The notes under the pieces are model-generated. The model did not search any database. It had not been told where the DNA came from and worked only from the letters and a program-made list of their open reading frames with translations. A stretch of 64,000 bases of DNA from Helicobacter jaachi (GTDB lineage: Bacteria; Campylobacterota; Campylobacteria; Campylobacterales; Helicobacteraceae). The DNA is taken from the NCBI RefSeq assembly GCF_000763135.2, contig NZ_JRPR02000005.1, forward strand, positions 47,162 through 111,161, given 5' to 3'. Made by a program: the position numbers and the translations under genes. Shown here piece by piece: positions 28,025-37,519 of the stretch. The stretch's first letter is position 1; every line of letters begins with the position of its first letter.

Positions 28025-28254
28025 TAGCCACCACACACCGGCGGAAGTAAAAGCACTTTATCTCCATTGTGCAGGGGATAGGAAAGTTCTTTAATAATTT
28101 CATCATTGACTGCTACGGCACTAATATCAAGCCAAGATTGCAAGCTTTCATCTTTGCTAAGAATATCCTTTAACTCCTGCAATGTGCTAGCCTCCACCTC
28201 GCGCGCGGGAAAATGGCTCATGGGTCCTAGAAATTCAACGCTAATCATTAGCAC
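28024..28254 (-). CDS. moaD: molybdopterin synthase sulfur carrier MoaD
   Basis: A 76-residue ubiquitin-like protein ending in the diagnostic Gly-Gly (VLLLPPVCGG), whose C-terminus carries sulfur as thiocarboxylate. AVNDEII and LHNGDKVLLLPP match the family. Followed by moaE with one-base overlap. Confidence 0.93.
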   Translation of the reverse strand: MLMISVEFLGPMSHFPAREVEASTLQELKDILSKDESLQSWLDISAVAVNDEIIKELSYPLHNGDKVLLLPPVCGG

Positions 28255-28291
28255 TCCTTTAAATTAATTAATAAAATTAATAAAGCAAAGC

Positions 28292-29530
28292 TTAAAAGTG
28301 ATTTAAAAGCATAATCTGCACTACACTGCCAGCACTTAAATCCGCGCCATTCTCTGCTAAAAGCGCCAAAGCGGTGTTGTGAGTGAGATTATTAATCATA
28401 GAGCTTTGCAAGGACTTTTTAGCGCTAAATTTCACGCCAAGTTCGCCATTATGCTGCACTAGCTCACATGCACGAAATTCCATACGAGAATCTGCGCGCT
28501 TAACATTCTCTAACAAAGTAGCATTAAAGAGCATAGGCGTGTAGATTCTATGCTGCAAGCGCGCGAGCAAAATAGAGCCAAAGAGCAGAAAGGTAACCGC
28601 ACTAGAATTAGGAAAACCGGGCAGACCAAGCACAAGTGTTTTGCCAGCTGTGCCAAATGCCACAGGCTTACCGGGCTTTAATCGCACGCCTTTAAAGTGA
28701 ATATGCGTAAGCTCTTGCATAATCTCTTGCGTGTAATCATAATCGCCCTTACTCATACCACCTGTGGTAAGCAGCATATCGCACTCCTTTAGCGCGCGCT
28801 CATAGGTGGCTCTAATGAGCGCTTTATCATCTTTTAAAATAGGATAAATGATAGGCTCTTGCCCCATTTGGGTAAGCAAAGATTCTAAAAGATGCGTATT
28901 TACACTTCTTACCGCACTTTGCGACGGGCTTTGCTCGCCTACTTCAACAATTTCATCACCTATGCACATCACGCCCACGCGCGCCCTTTGATACACTTGA
29001 ATAAAATTATGATTAAGTTCAGCCAGCAAGCCCACTTCAAATGCGCCAATTTTATCGCCCTTTCTAAGCAGCACATCGCCTTGCTTGTAGTTATCACCCA
29101 CTTGGCGAATCCATTGAGATTTTTTCACACTATCACGCGTAGTATCTAAAAAGATTCTATCATTTTTAAGCATGATATGCTCTACAATCACTAGTGTATC
29201 GGCATTATGAGGCATAAGCGAGCCAGTAAATGTCTTAATCGCATATCCAGCGTCCAATGTGGGGCGTGTAGGATTGCCCGCTTTGTTGGGAGGCAGCACC
29301 GCCAAACCGCTAGATGCTAATAAATCAATATCATCATATCTTATCGCATAGCCGTCCATTGCCGCTGTGGGATAGGCAGGGATATTTTGCGCAGCAACAA
29401 TGTCCTCTGCGCAGATTCTATTAAGCGCGTTTTTGAAATGCACCTGCTGTGTGCCAAGCGGTGCTATCTCAATGGTATGCAAAATCTCCAAAGCCTCTTT
29501 ATAGCTTATAAGCGTGGGGTAATCTGCCAT
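28292..29530 (-). CDS. moeA: molybdopterin molybdenumtransferase MoeA
   Basis: MoeA inserts molybdate into adenylated molybdopterin. In the 412 residues I see YPTAAMDGYAIRYDD, IKTFTGSLMPHNADTLVIVE, VGVMCIGDEIVEVG, LLTTGGMSKGDYDYTQE (MPT-binding) and VLGLPGFPNSSAVTFLLF. It is the first gene of the cofactor cluster, 37 bp ahead of moaD; upstream is ribA in the same direction. Confidence 0.96.
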   Translation of the reverse strand: MADYPTLISYKEALEILHTIEIAPLGTQQVHFKNALNRICAEDIVAAQNIPAYPTAAMDGYAIRYDDIDLLASSGLAVLPPNKAGNPTRPTLDAGYAIKTFTGSLMPHNADTLVIVEHIMLKNDRIFLDTTRDSVKKSQWIRQVGDNYKQGDVLLRKGDKIGAFEVGLLAELNHNFIQVYQRARVGVMCIGDEIVEVGEQSPSQSAVRSVNTHLLESLLTQMGQEPIIYPILKDDKALIRATYERALKECDMLLTTGGMSKGDYDYTQEIMQELTHIHFKGVRLKPGKPVAFGTAGKTLVLGLPGFPNSSAVTFLLFGSILLARLQHRIYTPMLFNATLLENVKRADSRMEFRACELVQHNGELGVKFSAKKSLQSSMINNLTHNTALALLAENGADLSAGSVVQIMLLNHF

Positions 29531-29627
29531 GATATGTCCTTGTGAGTGGAATTTATAGAATCTAACCTTAAAGATATAAAATACTAAGACTATGCGGCTT
29601 TATAAAAGGCGCAGCTATAGAATCTAG

Positions 29628-30212
29628 CTAAAGCAAATGTCCTAATTTCTGCTTTTTAATATGCAAATAATCCTTATTGTGCGGATTACTAGGCACAATA
29701 ATACTTTGGCGCACGACATTAGCATAAGGCTCTATAGCAGTAATTTTGCGCGGATTATTAGTGAGCAGATGAATATGTGTGATGTTAAAGTGCTTAAAAA
29801 TCTCGCCCACAATCTCATAGCTCCTCATATCATCTTTAAAGCCTAGCGCCTCATTTGCCTCTACTGTATCATAGCCTTTATCTTGCAGGGCATAGGCATT
29901 AATTTTATTAAATAGCCCTATGCCGCGCCCCTCTTGACGCAAGTAGATAAGCATTCCGCCTTGCGGGCTAGATTCTATACGCTCCATAGCTAGAGCTAAC
30001 TCATTGCCACAATCGCATTTTTTTGAGCCAAAAACATCGCCAGTTAGGCATTCAGAGTGGATTCTCACAAGGGGTGTTTGACCCAAATGCGGTGTGAAAA
30101 CCACAAGGTGTTCGCGCGCGGTATTATCAGCCATATATTCCTTAAAGCTTATAGTGAAAAAGTCCCCAAAGCGCGTAGGAAGCTTGGCTTGCTGTGATAT
30201 TTCATATTTCAT
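29628..30212 (-). CDS. ribA: GTP cyclohydrolase II RibA
   Basis: Opens GTP to start riboflavin synthesis. The 194-residue protein has the Zn-binding cysteines in [18 protein letters not shown] (Cys 55, 66, 68) and the catalytic [20 protein letters not shown], then [14 protein letters not shown] and LLTNNPRK. It is a stand-alone enzyme, not fused to RibB. It lies next to the molybdopterin genes as in H. pylori HP0802. No FMN riboswitch is visible upstream. Confidence 0.96.
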   Translation of the reverse strand: MKYEISQQAKLPTRFGDFFTISFKEYMADNTAREHLVVFTPHLGQTPLVRIHSECLTGDVFGSKKCDCGNELALAMERIESSPQGGMLIYLRQEGRGIGLFNKINAYALQDKGYDTVEANEALGFKDDMRSYEIVGEIFKHFNITHIHLLTNNPRKITAIEPYANVVRQSIIVPSNPHNKDYLHIKKQKLGHLL

Positions 30213-30314
30213 TTATTATCCTTTTATGTTGTCTGGTATGTGAAAAATATTTGAGCAGCGGCATTCTAAAATATTTTATTAAATCCTATGCTATTAAATT
30301 TATGCTTATTACTA

Positions 30315-30345
30315 ATTGATAATTATTATTTATTAATTATTATTT
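30315..30345 (+). promoter_or_regulatory. PerR/Fur-type AT-rich operator candidate before katA
   Basis: ATTGATAATTATTATT with a repeated AATTATTATT downstream resembles Fur/PerR boxes built from NAT-rich hexamers. PerR controls katA in Campylobacter jejuni, and a site here, 57-87 bp before the gene, would fit the same control. Confidence 0.5.
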
Positions 30346-30401
30346 GCTAAATTTACATTGCCTTAAATCAAACAGGGAGGAATCCCAAAAAAGGAAAAAT
30401 A

Positions 30402-31886
30402 ATGAAGGAAAAATTACACTCAAACACACAAGCTCCAGCAAATAGTACCTTAACAAACAGCGTAGGCAAGCCCATAGGCGATAATCAAAACTCGCTAACT
30501 TATGGCAGCCGTGCCGCCACACTTTTGCAAGATACTTGGCTACTTGAGAAACTAGCGCATTTTGACCGCGAAAGAATCCCAGAGCGCGTCGTGCATGCAA
30601 AGGGCAGCGCGGCGTTTGGCACGCTTACGATTACGCAGGACATTACGAAATACTGCAAGGCGGATATTTTTAGCGAAATTGGCAAGAAAACACGCGCCTT
30701 GCTAAGATTCTCAACCGTGGCAGGTGAAAGGGGCGCAGCAGATGCGGAGCGCGATGTGAGAGGCTTTGCGCTCAAACTTTACACGCAGCAAGGAAATTGG
30801 GACATCGTGGGAAATAACACGCCCGTTTTTTTCATCAAAGACGCCATAAAATTCCCCGATTTTATCCACACGCAAAAGCGCGACCCGCACACGAATCTGC
30901 GTAATGCTACGGCGGCTTGGGACTTTTGGAGTTTGCACCCTGAAAGCCTTCATCAAGTGACAATCCTAATGAGCGATAGGGGCATTCCTCGCAGTTACCG
31001 CGAGATGCACGGCTTTGGCAGTCATACTTACAGCTTCATAAATGCGAAAAATGAGCGATTTTGGGTGAAATTTCATTTCAAATCACAGCAGGGCATTGCG
31101 AATTTGACAAATGAGGAGGCAGCCGCCATTATCGCGCAAGATAGGGAATCTCATCAACGCGATTTGTTTGAAAATATCGCAAAAGGCAACTTCCCAAAAT
31201 GGACATTTTGCATTCAAATTATGACTGAAAAGCAGGCTAGAACGCATAGATTCAACCCCTTTGACCTAACAAAAGTGTGGCATCATCGCGAGTTTCCACT
31301 TATTGAGGTGGGAGTCTTGGAGCTAAATGAAAATCCTAAAAATTATTTTGCAGAGGTCGAGCAAGCCGCATTCAATCCAGCAAATATCGTGCCAGGCGTT
31401 GGCTACAGCCCTGATAAAATGCTGCAAGGGCGACTTTTCTCTTATGGCGATACGCAACGCTATCGCTTAGGCATTAATCACGCCCAGCTTAGCGTGAATG
31501 CGCCACTTGCGCCTGTGGCTAGCACGCATCGCGACGGCTTTATGCAAAATGGAGCGTATGCGGTGGAGAAAAACTATAATCCAAGCAGCCTCTCTGGTGG
31601 CTACATAGAATCTAGCGACGCGCTAGAGCCGCCTTTGGAGTGTGCGGGCGGCGTGGATAACGGCGTGGCGTGGCACTACAATCACCGCGATGATGATAGC
31701 GACTATTACACACAGGCGGGCGATTTGTATCGGCTTATGAGCGATTCTCAAAAAGAAGTGCTATGTAAGAATATCGCAGCGGCTATGGAGGGCGTCCCGC
31801 GTGAAATCAAACTGCGACAAATAGAGCATTTTAGCAAGGCAGATAGTGCCTATGGCGCGAGAGTTAAAGCCCTTTTGGGGGTTTAG
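30402..31886 (+). CDS. katA: catalase KatA
   Basis: A 494-residue clade-3 monofunctional heme catalase, similar in length to H. pylori KatA (505). Catalytic His 65 is in [13 protein letters not shown], Asn 138 in [11 protein letters not shown], and the proximal heme Tyr lies in the [14 protein letters not shown] motif. There is no signal sequence. AGGAAAAATA lies before the ATG. An ankyrin-repeat gene follows, an arrangement that recalls catalase-associated ankyrin proteins. Confidence 0.97.
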   Translation: MKEKLHSNTQAPANSTLTNSVGKPIGDNQNSLTYGSRAATLLQDTWLLEKLAHFDRERIPERVVHAKGSAAFGTLTITQDITKYCKADIFSEIGKKTRALLRFSTVAGERGAADAERDVRGFALKLYTQQGNWDIVGNNTPVFFIKDAIKFPDFIHTQKRDPHTNLRNATAAWDFWSLHPESLHQVTILMSDRGIPRSYREMHGFGSHTYSFINAKNERFWVKFHFKSQQGIANLTNEEAAAIIAQDRESHQRDLFENIAKGNFPKWTFCIQIMTEKQARTHRFNPFDLTKVWHHREFPLIEVGVLELNENPKNYFAEVEQAAFNPANIVPGVGYSPDKMLQGRLFSYGDTQRYRLGINHAQLSVNAPLAPVASTHRDGFMQNGAYAVEKNYNPSSLSGGYIESSDALEPPLECAGGVDNGVAWHYNHRDDDSDYYTQAGDLYRLMSDSQKEVLCKNIAAAMEGVPREIKLRQIEHFSKADSAYGARVKALLGV

Positions 31887-31952
31887 ATTCTAAATTCGTT
31901 GCGAAGCAACATTCTTTAATCGCGCGAAGCGCAAACCTCTTAAGGCGTCGTC

Positions 31953-32024
31953 GGGGGGTTTGGGGGGTGCAGGGGGGATAAGGGGGAGCGACTTCGCAAT
32001 TCAAGCCCCCCTTGTCCCCCCTGC
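31953..32024 (+). other. G-quadruplex motif overlapping an 18-bp hairpin between katA and the ankyrin gene
   Basis: Four G runs (31953-31958, 31962-31967, 31972-31977, 31982-31986) with loops of 3 to 4 bases fit a G-quadruplex. The last two runs also pair with C runs at 32006-32011 and 32016-32021, making an almost perfect long stem from 31969 to 32024. The two folds exclude each other. Small GAA-loop hairpins (GTTGC GAA GCAAC) precede it. Confidence 0.7.
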
Positions 32025-32106
32025 GAAATGCAGGGCTAAAGTAGATTCTAAGAAATTAGCGAATTTATGGAATTTACAGAATCTAGATTCTAAAAGGAAG
32101 TGCAAA

Positions 32107-32574
32107 ATGGATATTGAAACTACACAAAAGCTAGAGGAGCTTTGCAGATATGCCTTTGAGTGCGCAAGACACGATAATGCAAGCGATTTAGAGAGGCTGC
32201 TAAATTACGGGCTGAATGTGAATTTGACAAATGAAAAGGGTGACACGCTGCTAATGCTAGCGGCGTATAATGGCAACGTGAATGCGACTAGAATCTTATT
32301 AAAGCGTGGTGCGGACATCGAAAGGCTAAATGATAAGCGTTTGAGCGTGCTTAGTGGTGCGTGCTTTAAAGGCTATGATGAGATAGTAAAAATGCTTTTA
32401 GAGCATGACGCAGACATACACGCCGGTCGCCTTAGCGCACTAAACTGCGCCCTAATGTTTAGACGCAAAAAGATTCTTACACTTTTACTCACCCACAACG
32501 CTGCGCCACTTAGCCTATGGCAGAGGATTTGCGCACGCCTTTATGGCGTGCGGAGCTTAATAGTGAGAGCATAA
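32107..32574 (+). CDS. ankyrin-repeat protein downstream of katA
   Basis: A 155-residue protein with two clear ankyrin repeats, KGDTLLMLAAYNGNVNATRI followed by LLKRGADIERLNDK, and a further LSGACFKGYDEIVKMLLEHDADIH. Ankyrin proteins are linked with catalase elsewhere: KapA in H. pylori and AnkB in Pseudomonas, where AnkB is needed for full catalase activity. No signal peptide is present, so a cytoplasmic or membrane-side role is likely. I start at the ATG at 32107 with AGGAAG upstream; an in-frame longer reading would translate the G-rich spacer. Function beyond this is inference. Confidence 0.85.
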   Translation: MDIETTQKLEELCRYAFECARHDNASDLERLLNYGLNVNLTNEKGDTLLMLAAYNGNVNATRILLKRGADIERLNDKRLSVLSGACFKGYDEIVKMLLEHDADIHAGRLSALNCALMFRRKKILTLLLTHNAAPLSLWQRICARLYGVRSLIVRA

Positions 32575-32613
32575 TCGCGCTCCTAAGGAAAGCCACAAAA
32601 TCTATGCCAGATT

Positions 32614-33297
32614 CTATGCTTTGCGTTTTTTGTATTGCCAATAAATGATGTAGCCCACCAAACACACAGCCACAAAGCCTAGCGTATAAAAACCTGCTTG
32701 TTTTACGATATTTTTAAGCTCGATTTCTGCAGCGGTTGGCGCACTTGAAGTAAAGGCATGCACGATAGAATCTACACTCATACCCACATGAAGCAGCTCG
32801 CCTATGTAGTAGCCTATAAAGGTAAGGATAATCACCCAAATGCCTGCACCCAGCGAAGTATAGAAACAAAATTTAGCTAAATTCATTCTTGCAAGCCCAG
32901 CAGGCAAAGAAATGTATTGCCTAACCACCGTGATAAGCCGCCCAATAAATGTGCTAATAGGTCCATGTTTTACAAAGAAATCTTCCATTTTTTGCATGGT
33001 AGATTCTGTAAAAAACACATACTTGCCATAGCGCACAAGGAATGCACGACCAAGCTTTAAAGCAAGATAATAATTTAATAGCGCACCCGCCAAAGAGCCA
33101 CAAATACCGCAAAGCACGGCGATTATGGCATTCATCTCGCCTTGAGAAACCAAATACCCAGCCGGTATCATCACCACTTCTGAAGGAAAGGGGACAAAGC
33201 TAGATTCTAAAAACATCATCACAAAAATCCCCGTATAGCCCAAAGCCCCTACGACTTCAACAATCGCGCTAATGGCATTTCCAAGTAACTCTCCCAT
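32614..33297 (-). CDS. DedA family membrane protein
   Basis: A 227-residue inner-membrane protein of the DedA/SNARE-associated (VTT) family, whose members are thought to flip or recycle undecaprenyl phosphate and other lipids. Family features: [28 protein letters not shown], the loop [11 protein letters not shown], and [22 protein letters not shown] with the key arginines. Monocistronic and convergent with the ankyrin gene. Confidence 0.93.
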   Translation of the reverse strand: MGELLGNAISAIVEVVGALGYTGIFVMMFLESSFVPFPSEVVMIPAGYLVSQGEMNAIIAVLCGICGSLAGALLNYYLALKLGRAFLVRYGKYVFFTESTMQKMEDFFVKHGPISTFIGRLITVVRQYISLPAGLARMNLAKFCFYTSLGAGIWVIILTFIGYYIGELLHVGMSVDSIVHAFTSSAPTAAEIELKNIVKQAGFYTLGFVAVCLVGYIIYWQYKKRKA

Positions 33298-33354
33298 TGA
33301 CTGCTCCTTTGTAAAGAAAATAATTTGCTATGCTTTCGATTATTTTGAGTTCGC

Positions 33355-33360
33355 TATAAT
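33355..33360 (+). promoter_or_regulatory. -10 box (TATAAT) of carbonic anhydrase-kdsA operon
   Basis: TATAAT preceded by TTCGC, 85 bp before the carbonic anhydrase start, in the divergent region with dedA; implies a leader of about 80 nt. Confidence 0.5.
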
Positions 33361-33445
33361 AGCAGAATTTTATATTTGCCTCATTTGCTTAAATTATAGA
33401 ATCTTATTTCAAACAAAATGCGTAAATAACGACAATGGAGCATAG

Positions 33446-34090
33446 ATGAAAGAATTATTTGAAGGCGCTATCAAGTTTCGTGAAGAAGACTTTAATGAGC
33501 ATAAAAAGCTCTATGAAAGCCTCAAAAAACACCAAGAGCCTCACACGCTATTTATCACCTGCACAGATTCTCGCGTAGTGCCTAATCTCATCACCAATGC
33601 ACTTCCGGGCGATTTGTTTGTCATACGCAATATGGGCAATATCGTCCCACCTTACCTTGGGCGCGATAAAGGCATACGCGGCGGATATTTATCAACTACT
33701 TCGGCTGTTGAGTATGCGCTAAGTATTTTAGATATTAAAAATGTGATTATTTGCGGACATAGCGATTGTGGGGCTTGCTCTGCAATTTTTGATGATGCCC
33801 AAAAGCTTGAAAAAGCCCCTTATGTAAAAAAGTGGATTGAGCTGCTAGAGCCAGTTAGGGCAAAAGTTGATGCGCTAAAGCCTAATTCTAAGGCAAAACG
33901 CACTTGGCTTATGGAGCAAGTCAATATCGAGCAGCAGCTAGAAAATCTTATGACTTATCCCTTTGTAGAGGAGCGGTTTGATAGGGGTGAGCTTAACATT
34001 TATGGGTGGTATTACATCATTGAAACGGGTGAAATTCTAAACTATAATATGATTCAGCGTGAATTTAAGCCTATTAATAAAGTTAAATAA
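33446..34090 (+). CDS. beta-carbonic anhydrase
   Basis: Interconverts CO2 and bicarbonate; in Helicobacter it supports capnophilic growth and acid handling. The 214 residues contain the zinc-site motif CTDSR (Cys 39, Asp 41, Arg 43) and HSDCGAC (His 105, Cys 108), with NMGNIVP between. It corresponds in place to HP0004 next to kdsA. The start ATG is preceded by TGGAGCATAG. Ten bases separate it from kdsA. Confidence 0.95.
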   Translation: MKELFEGAIKFREEDFNEHKKLYESLKKHQEPHTLFITCTDSRVVPNLITNALPGDLFVIRNMGNIVPPYLGRDKGIRGGYLSTTSAVEYALSILDIKNVIICGHSDCGACSAIFDDAQKLEKAPYVKKWIELLEPVRAKVDALKPNSKAKRTWLMEQVNIEQQLENLMTYPFVEERFDRGELNIYGWYYIIETGEILNYNMIQREFKPINKVK

Positions 34091-34099
34091 GGAGGAAGT

Positions 34100-34903
34100 A
34101 TGATTTTAATGAGCGGACCTTGCGTGATTGAAAGCTATGAGGCGCTAAGCGCGGTAGCTAGCGCGCTAAAGCCTTTGAGCGAAAATCCACATATTGATTT
34201 TTATTTTAAAGCTAGCTTTGATAAGGCAAATCGCACGAGCCTTGATAGCTATCGCGGACCGGGCTTAGAGAAAGGCTTAGAAATGCTAGCGCGCATTAAA
34301 GAGGAATTTGGATATAAAATTATTACTGATATTCATGAGAGTTATCAAGCCAAGCCCATAGCGGAGGTGGCTGATGTGATACAAATCCCTGCTTTTTTGT
34401 GCCGTCAGACAGATTTAATCCTAGCTGTGGCGCACACAGATAGAATTGTGAATATCAAAAAAGGGCAGTTTATGAATCCAGCAGATATGCAATACAGCGT
34501 TTTAAAGGTGATTAAAACGCGTGGAGGCACACAAGCTACTTATGAGCAGGCAAAAAAATATGGCGTGTGGCTCACAGAGCGCGGAAGTAGTTTTGGCTAT
34601 GGAAACTTAGTGGTGGATATGCGCTCGCTTGTGATAATGCGCGCCTTTGCGCCGGTGATTTTTGACGCGACACACAGCGTGCAAATGCCCGGTGGCGCGG
34701 GAGGAAAAAGCGGGGGCGATAGCTCTTTTGTCCCCTATCTTGCGCGCGCAGCAGCGGCTGTTGGTGTAGATGGATTTTTTATGGAGACGCACTTAAATCC
34801 AAAGGAGGCTTTAAGCGATGGTCCAAATATGGTGCAGACAGATGCGCTCATACCGCTTGTGCAGAAGCTTTATGATATACAAACGCTCTGCGAAAATGCC
34901 TAG
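34100..34903 (+). CDS. kdsA: 3-deoxy-8-phosphooctulonate (KDO-8-P) synthase
   Basis: KdsA condenses phosphoenolpyruvate with arabinose 5-phosphate for the KDO of lipid A-core. The 267-residue protein begins [14 protein letters not shown] and shows [40 protein letters not shown] and [12 protein letters not shown]. The active-site residues are typical. AAGGAGG lies upstream. The stop is inside the left border of a structured repeat element. Confidence 0.97.
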   Translation: MILMSGPCVIESYEALSAVASALKPLSENPHIDFYFKASFDKANRTSLDSYRGPGLEKGLEMLARIKEEFGYKIITDIHESYQAKPIAEVADVIQIPAFLCRQTDLILAVAHTDRIVNIKKGQFMNPADMQYSVLKVIKTRGGTQATYEQAKKYGVWLTERGSSFGYGNLVVDMRSLVIMRAFAPVIFDATHSVQMPGGAGGKSGGDSSFVPYLARAAAAVGVDGFFMETHLNPKEALSDGPNMVQTDALIPLVQKLYDIQTLCENA

Positions 34904-35046
34904 ATTCTATAAATTCTGCGCTATTGCTTTTGTAAAAGCCGCGCGCATCTTACGTAAAATGAGCAAAGCCCATTTACGCGCCTAAAGTATAAAGTTATAG
35001 CTGCTTTAAGCATCTATGACTTTATATTTTAGGTTAGATTCTATAA
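34901..35046 (+). ncRNA. dispersed structured element, copy B
   Basis: A 146-bp copy between kdsA and ribH, bounded by TAGATTCTATAA. Hairpin 1 is GCGC...GCGC around GCTTTTGTAAAAGC; hairpin 2 is CGTAAAATG...CATTTACG around GAGCAAAGC; the outer helix pairs CCTAAA with TTTAGG and AAAGT with ACTTT. The bases differ from copies A and C yet remain paired. The left border contains the kdsA stop codon. Confidence 0.62.
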
Positions 35047-35072
35047 AATACAAATTTTTAAGGAGTATAGCG

Positions 35073-35543
35073 ATGAATGTTATTGAAGGGAAATTACAAC
35101 TCAGTGGCGATGAAAAAATTGCCATTATCTGCGCGCGATTTAATCACCTAATCACCGATAGATTGGTGGAGGGCGCAAAAGATTGCTTTTTAAGGCATGG
35201 CGGGAGAGATGATTTGCTTGATTTGGTGCTAGTGCCAGGAGCTTATGAAATCCCCTTTGCGTTGCAAAAGATTTTATCTCAAGGCGAGTATGATGGCATT
35301 TGCTGCTTAGGTGCGGTGATACGAGGCTCAACGCCGCATTTTGATTATGTCTCTGCTGAAGCAACAAAAGGCATAGCTAATGTAACGCTTAAATACGGCG
35401 CGCCTGTTACTTTTGGCGTGCTTACAACAGATAACATCGAGCAAGCCATTGAGCGCGCAGGCACAAAGGCCGGAAATAAAGGCTTTGAGGCAATGGCTGG
35501 GCTTATTGAGCTAATTAACCTTTATGCGCATCTTGGGGCTTAA
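35073..35543 (+). CDS. ribH: 6,7-dimethyl-8-ribityllumazine synthase
   Basis: RibH makes lumazine, the last intermediate of riboflavin. The 156 residues show [31 protein letters not shown], and [21 protein letters not shown], with the catalytic His in the last. I start at the ATG at 35073 because AAGGAG stands 6-11 bases upstream; an upstream in-frame start would lie in the repeat element. Followed 6 bp later by nusB. Confidence 0.96.
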   Translation: MNVIEGKLQLSGDEKIAIICARFNHLITDRLVEGAKDCFLRHGGRDDLLDLVLVPGAYEIPFALQKILSQGEYDGICCLGAVIRGSTPHFDYVSAEATKGIANVTLKYGAPVTFGVLTTDNIEQAIERAGTKAGNKGFEAMAGLIELINLYAHLGA

Positions 35544-35549
35544 ACCCCT

Positions 35550-35990
35550 ATGGCGACACGCACACAAGCACGAGAAGCGGTTATTGGCATGCTTTATGCC
35601 TATGATTTGGGTAATGACCACATCATGCAAGCCGCGCGTAGTATGCTTGAGGAAAAAAAAATCCGCCACAAGCAGCAGGACTTTGCCTATGCGCTGCTAC
35701 AAGGCGTGATAACAAATCTAAGCGAGATTGATAAGCATATTATGCCACATCTTAAGGAATGGGATTTTGCAAGGCTTGGAGGCATAGAGCGCGCTGTGCT
35801 GCGGCTTGGGGCGTATGAAATTCTCTACACGCAAACAGATACGCCTGTGATTATTAATGAAGCCATTGAGCTTGGCAAACACTATGGTGGAGAGGAGAAT
35901 GCACCACGCTTTATTAATGGTGTGCTTGATACGCTAAGCAAGGCTTACAAAAAAGCCAAAAAAGATTCTGTAGCTAAAGGGAATTTATAA
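35550..35990 (+). CDS. nusB: transcription antitermination factor NusB
   Basis: NusB binds the rRNA boxA with S10 to prevent premature termination. The 146-residue helical protein begins MATRTQAREAVIGMLYAYDL and has FARLGGIERAVLRLGAYEIL and ViInEAIELGKHYGGEE with NGVLDTL. It lies between ribH and pyrF, as in H. pylori HP0001 with HP0002. It abuts pyrF. Confidence 0.95.
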   Translation: MATRTQAREAVIGMLYAYDLGNDHIMQAARSMLEEKKIRHKQQDFAYALLQGVITNLSEIDKHIMPHLKEWDFARLGGIERAVLRLGAYEILYTQTDTPVIINEAIELGKHYGGEENAPRFINGVLDTLSKAYKKAKKDSVAKGNL

Positions 35991-36689
35991 ATGAAATTAT
36001 GCATAGCTCTTGATAATCCCACATTGCAGGAGAATTGCAACTTACTTAGGGCACTAGATTCTATCTCTAATGATAAAAAAGAGAAAATTTGGCTAAAAAT
36101 TGGCTTGCGCAGCTTTATCCGCGATGGCATAAATGGGCTAGAGCGTGTGAAAACATATGGAAATTATAGAATCTTTCTTGATTTAAAGCTATATGACATT
36201 CCTAACACCATGCTTGATGCGATTACAGAGTGCCAAAAGCTTGGGATTGATATGCTCACCATTCACACAAGCTGCGGCTTTGAGGCGATGAAAATGATTG
36301 CAGATTCTAAACATAAAGCTGCAAATTCGCCACTAATTGTAGGTGTGAGCGCTTTAACAAGCTTTGACAATGAGGGCTTTGCGCAAATTTATAACGCCCA
36401 ACTTTTCTCCCATACGCTTAAACTCTCAAGCCTTGCGTATAAAGCGGGCATTGATGGCGTGGTATGCTCCGTGCAAGAAAGCAGAGCCATTAAAAGGGTA
36501 ACATCTAAGGATTTTTTGACTATCACGCCCGGTGTGCGCCCTTTTGGTGAAAATCCACAAGACCAAAAGCGCGTAGCAAGCCTGCAAGATGCGCTCAACG
36601 CGCAAAGCGATTTTGTCGTAATAGGGCGTCCCATTTACAAGGCAGAAAATCCCCTTGAAGTCGTATCAAACATACTGGAGGTGCTGTAA
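35991..36689 (+). CDS. pyrF: orotidine 5'-phosphate decarboxylase
   Basis: PyrF decarboxylates OMP to UMP, the last step of pyrimidine synthesis. The 232 residues include the catalytic DLKLYDIPNT, LTIHTSCG, VGVSALTSF and the phosphate-gripper ITPGVRPFG with VVIGRPIY near the end. It directly adjoins nusB and panC, so translation is coupled. Confidence 0.96.
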   Translation: MKLCIALDNPTLQENCNLLRALDSISNDKKEKIWLKIGLRSFIRDGINGLERVKTYGNYRIFLDLKLYDIPNTMLDAITECQKLGIDMLTIHTSCGFEAMKMIADSKHKAANSPLIVGVSALTSFDNEGFAQIYNAQLFSHTLKLSSLAYKAGIDGVVCSVQESRAIKRVTSKDFLTITPGVRPFGENPQDQKRVASLQDALNAQSDFVVIGRPIYKAENPLEVVSNILEVL

Positions 36690-37517
36690 ATGCAGCTTAT
36701 AAGCGATATTACCTCACTGCGCGCCCATCGGGCAAAGATAAAAGGAAAAGTAGGCTTTGTAGCCACTATGGGCGCGCTGCATGATGGACATTTAAGCCTT
36801 ATAGAATCTGCCAAAAAAGACAATGACTGCACTATCGTGTCTATTTTTGTTAATCCCACACAATTTGGGGCGAATGAGGACTTTAATGCCTATCCGCGCA
36901 ATTTAGAATCTGATAAAGCACTATGCGAACAAGCGGGCGTAGATGTGTTGTTTGCGCCTTTGGCTAGTGAGATGTATCATTATGATGAAATTACCTTTAA
37001 TCCGCCCAAAAAAATGGGATATATTTTGGAGGGATTTGATAGACCCACGCATTTTGCGGGCGTTATCCAAGTGGTATTAAAGCTTTTATGCCTCACTAAG
37101 CCACATCGCGCGTATTTTGGGCAAAAGGACGCGCAGCAAGTGTTGATTTTGCAAAAAATGGCTTATGATTTATTTCTTGATGTGCAGATTATCCCCTGCC
37201 CCATTAAACGCGATAAAGACGGGCTAGCCCTAAGCTCGCGCAATATCTACCTTAGCGCGCAGGAGCGGAAGCAGGCATTATGCATTCCGCGCGCTATAGA
37301 ATCTATAAAAGCGCGCATTCAAGCAGGCGAGCAATCCACACTTGTGCTTGAACATATCGCACAAGAAATTTTAGCTAAAGAGGGGGTAAAGGTGTTTTAT
37401 GCAGGGTTTTATAACTACGCGCTTGAGCCGATTGCGCGCATTCAAAAAGCAAAAAGCTTATTTTTACTTGCCGCGCAAGTGGGCAAAACGCGATTATTGG
37501 ATAATTTATGGATATAA
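36690..37517 (+). CDS. panC: pantothenate synthetase
   Basis: PanC joins pantoate and beta-alanine using ATP. In the 275 residues are [15 protein letters not shown] (the HIGH-like HDGH), [28 protein letters not shown] and the KMSKS-like LSSRNIYLS. Neighbours match the H. pylori pyrF-panC order. Its end lies three bases before the next start. Confidence 0.96.
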   Translation: MQLISDITSLRAHRAKIKGKVGFVATMGALHDGHLSLIESAKKDNDCTIVSIFVNPTQFGANEDFNAYPRNLESDKALCEQAGVDVLFAPLASEMYHYDEITFNPPKKMGYILEGFDRPTHFAGVIQVVLKLLCLTKPHRAYFGQKDAQQVLILQKMAYDLFLDVQIIPCPIKRDKDGLALSSRNIYLSAQERKQALCIPRAIESIKARIQAGEQSTLVLEHIAQEILAKEGVKVFYAGFYNYALEPIARIQKAKSLFLLAAQVGKTRLLDNLWI

Positions 37518-37519
37518 GA

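Noticed and set aside
29531..29627. FMN riboswitch near ribA or ribH
   Set aside because: Neither ribA nor ribH has the conserved RFN-element sequence upstream; the ribH leader instead holds the dispersed element.
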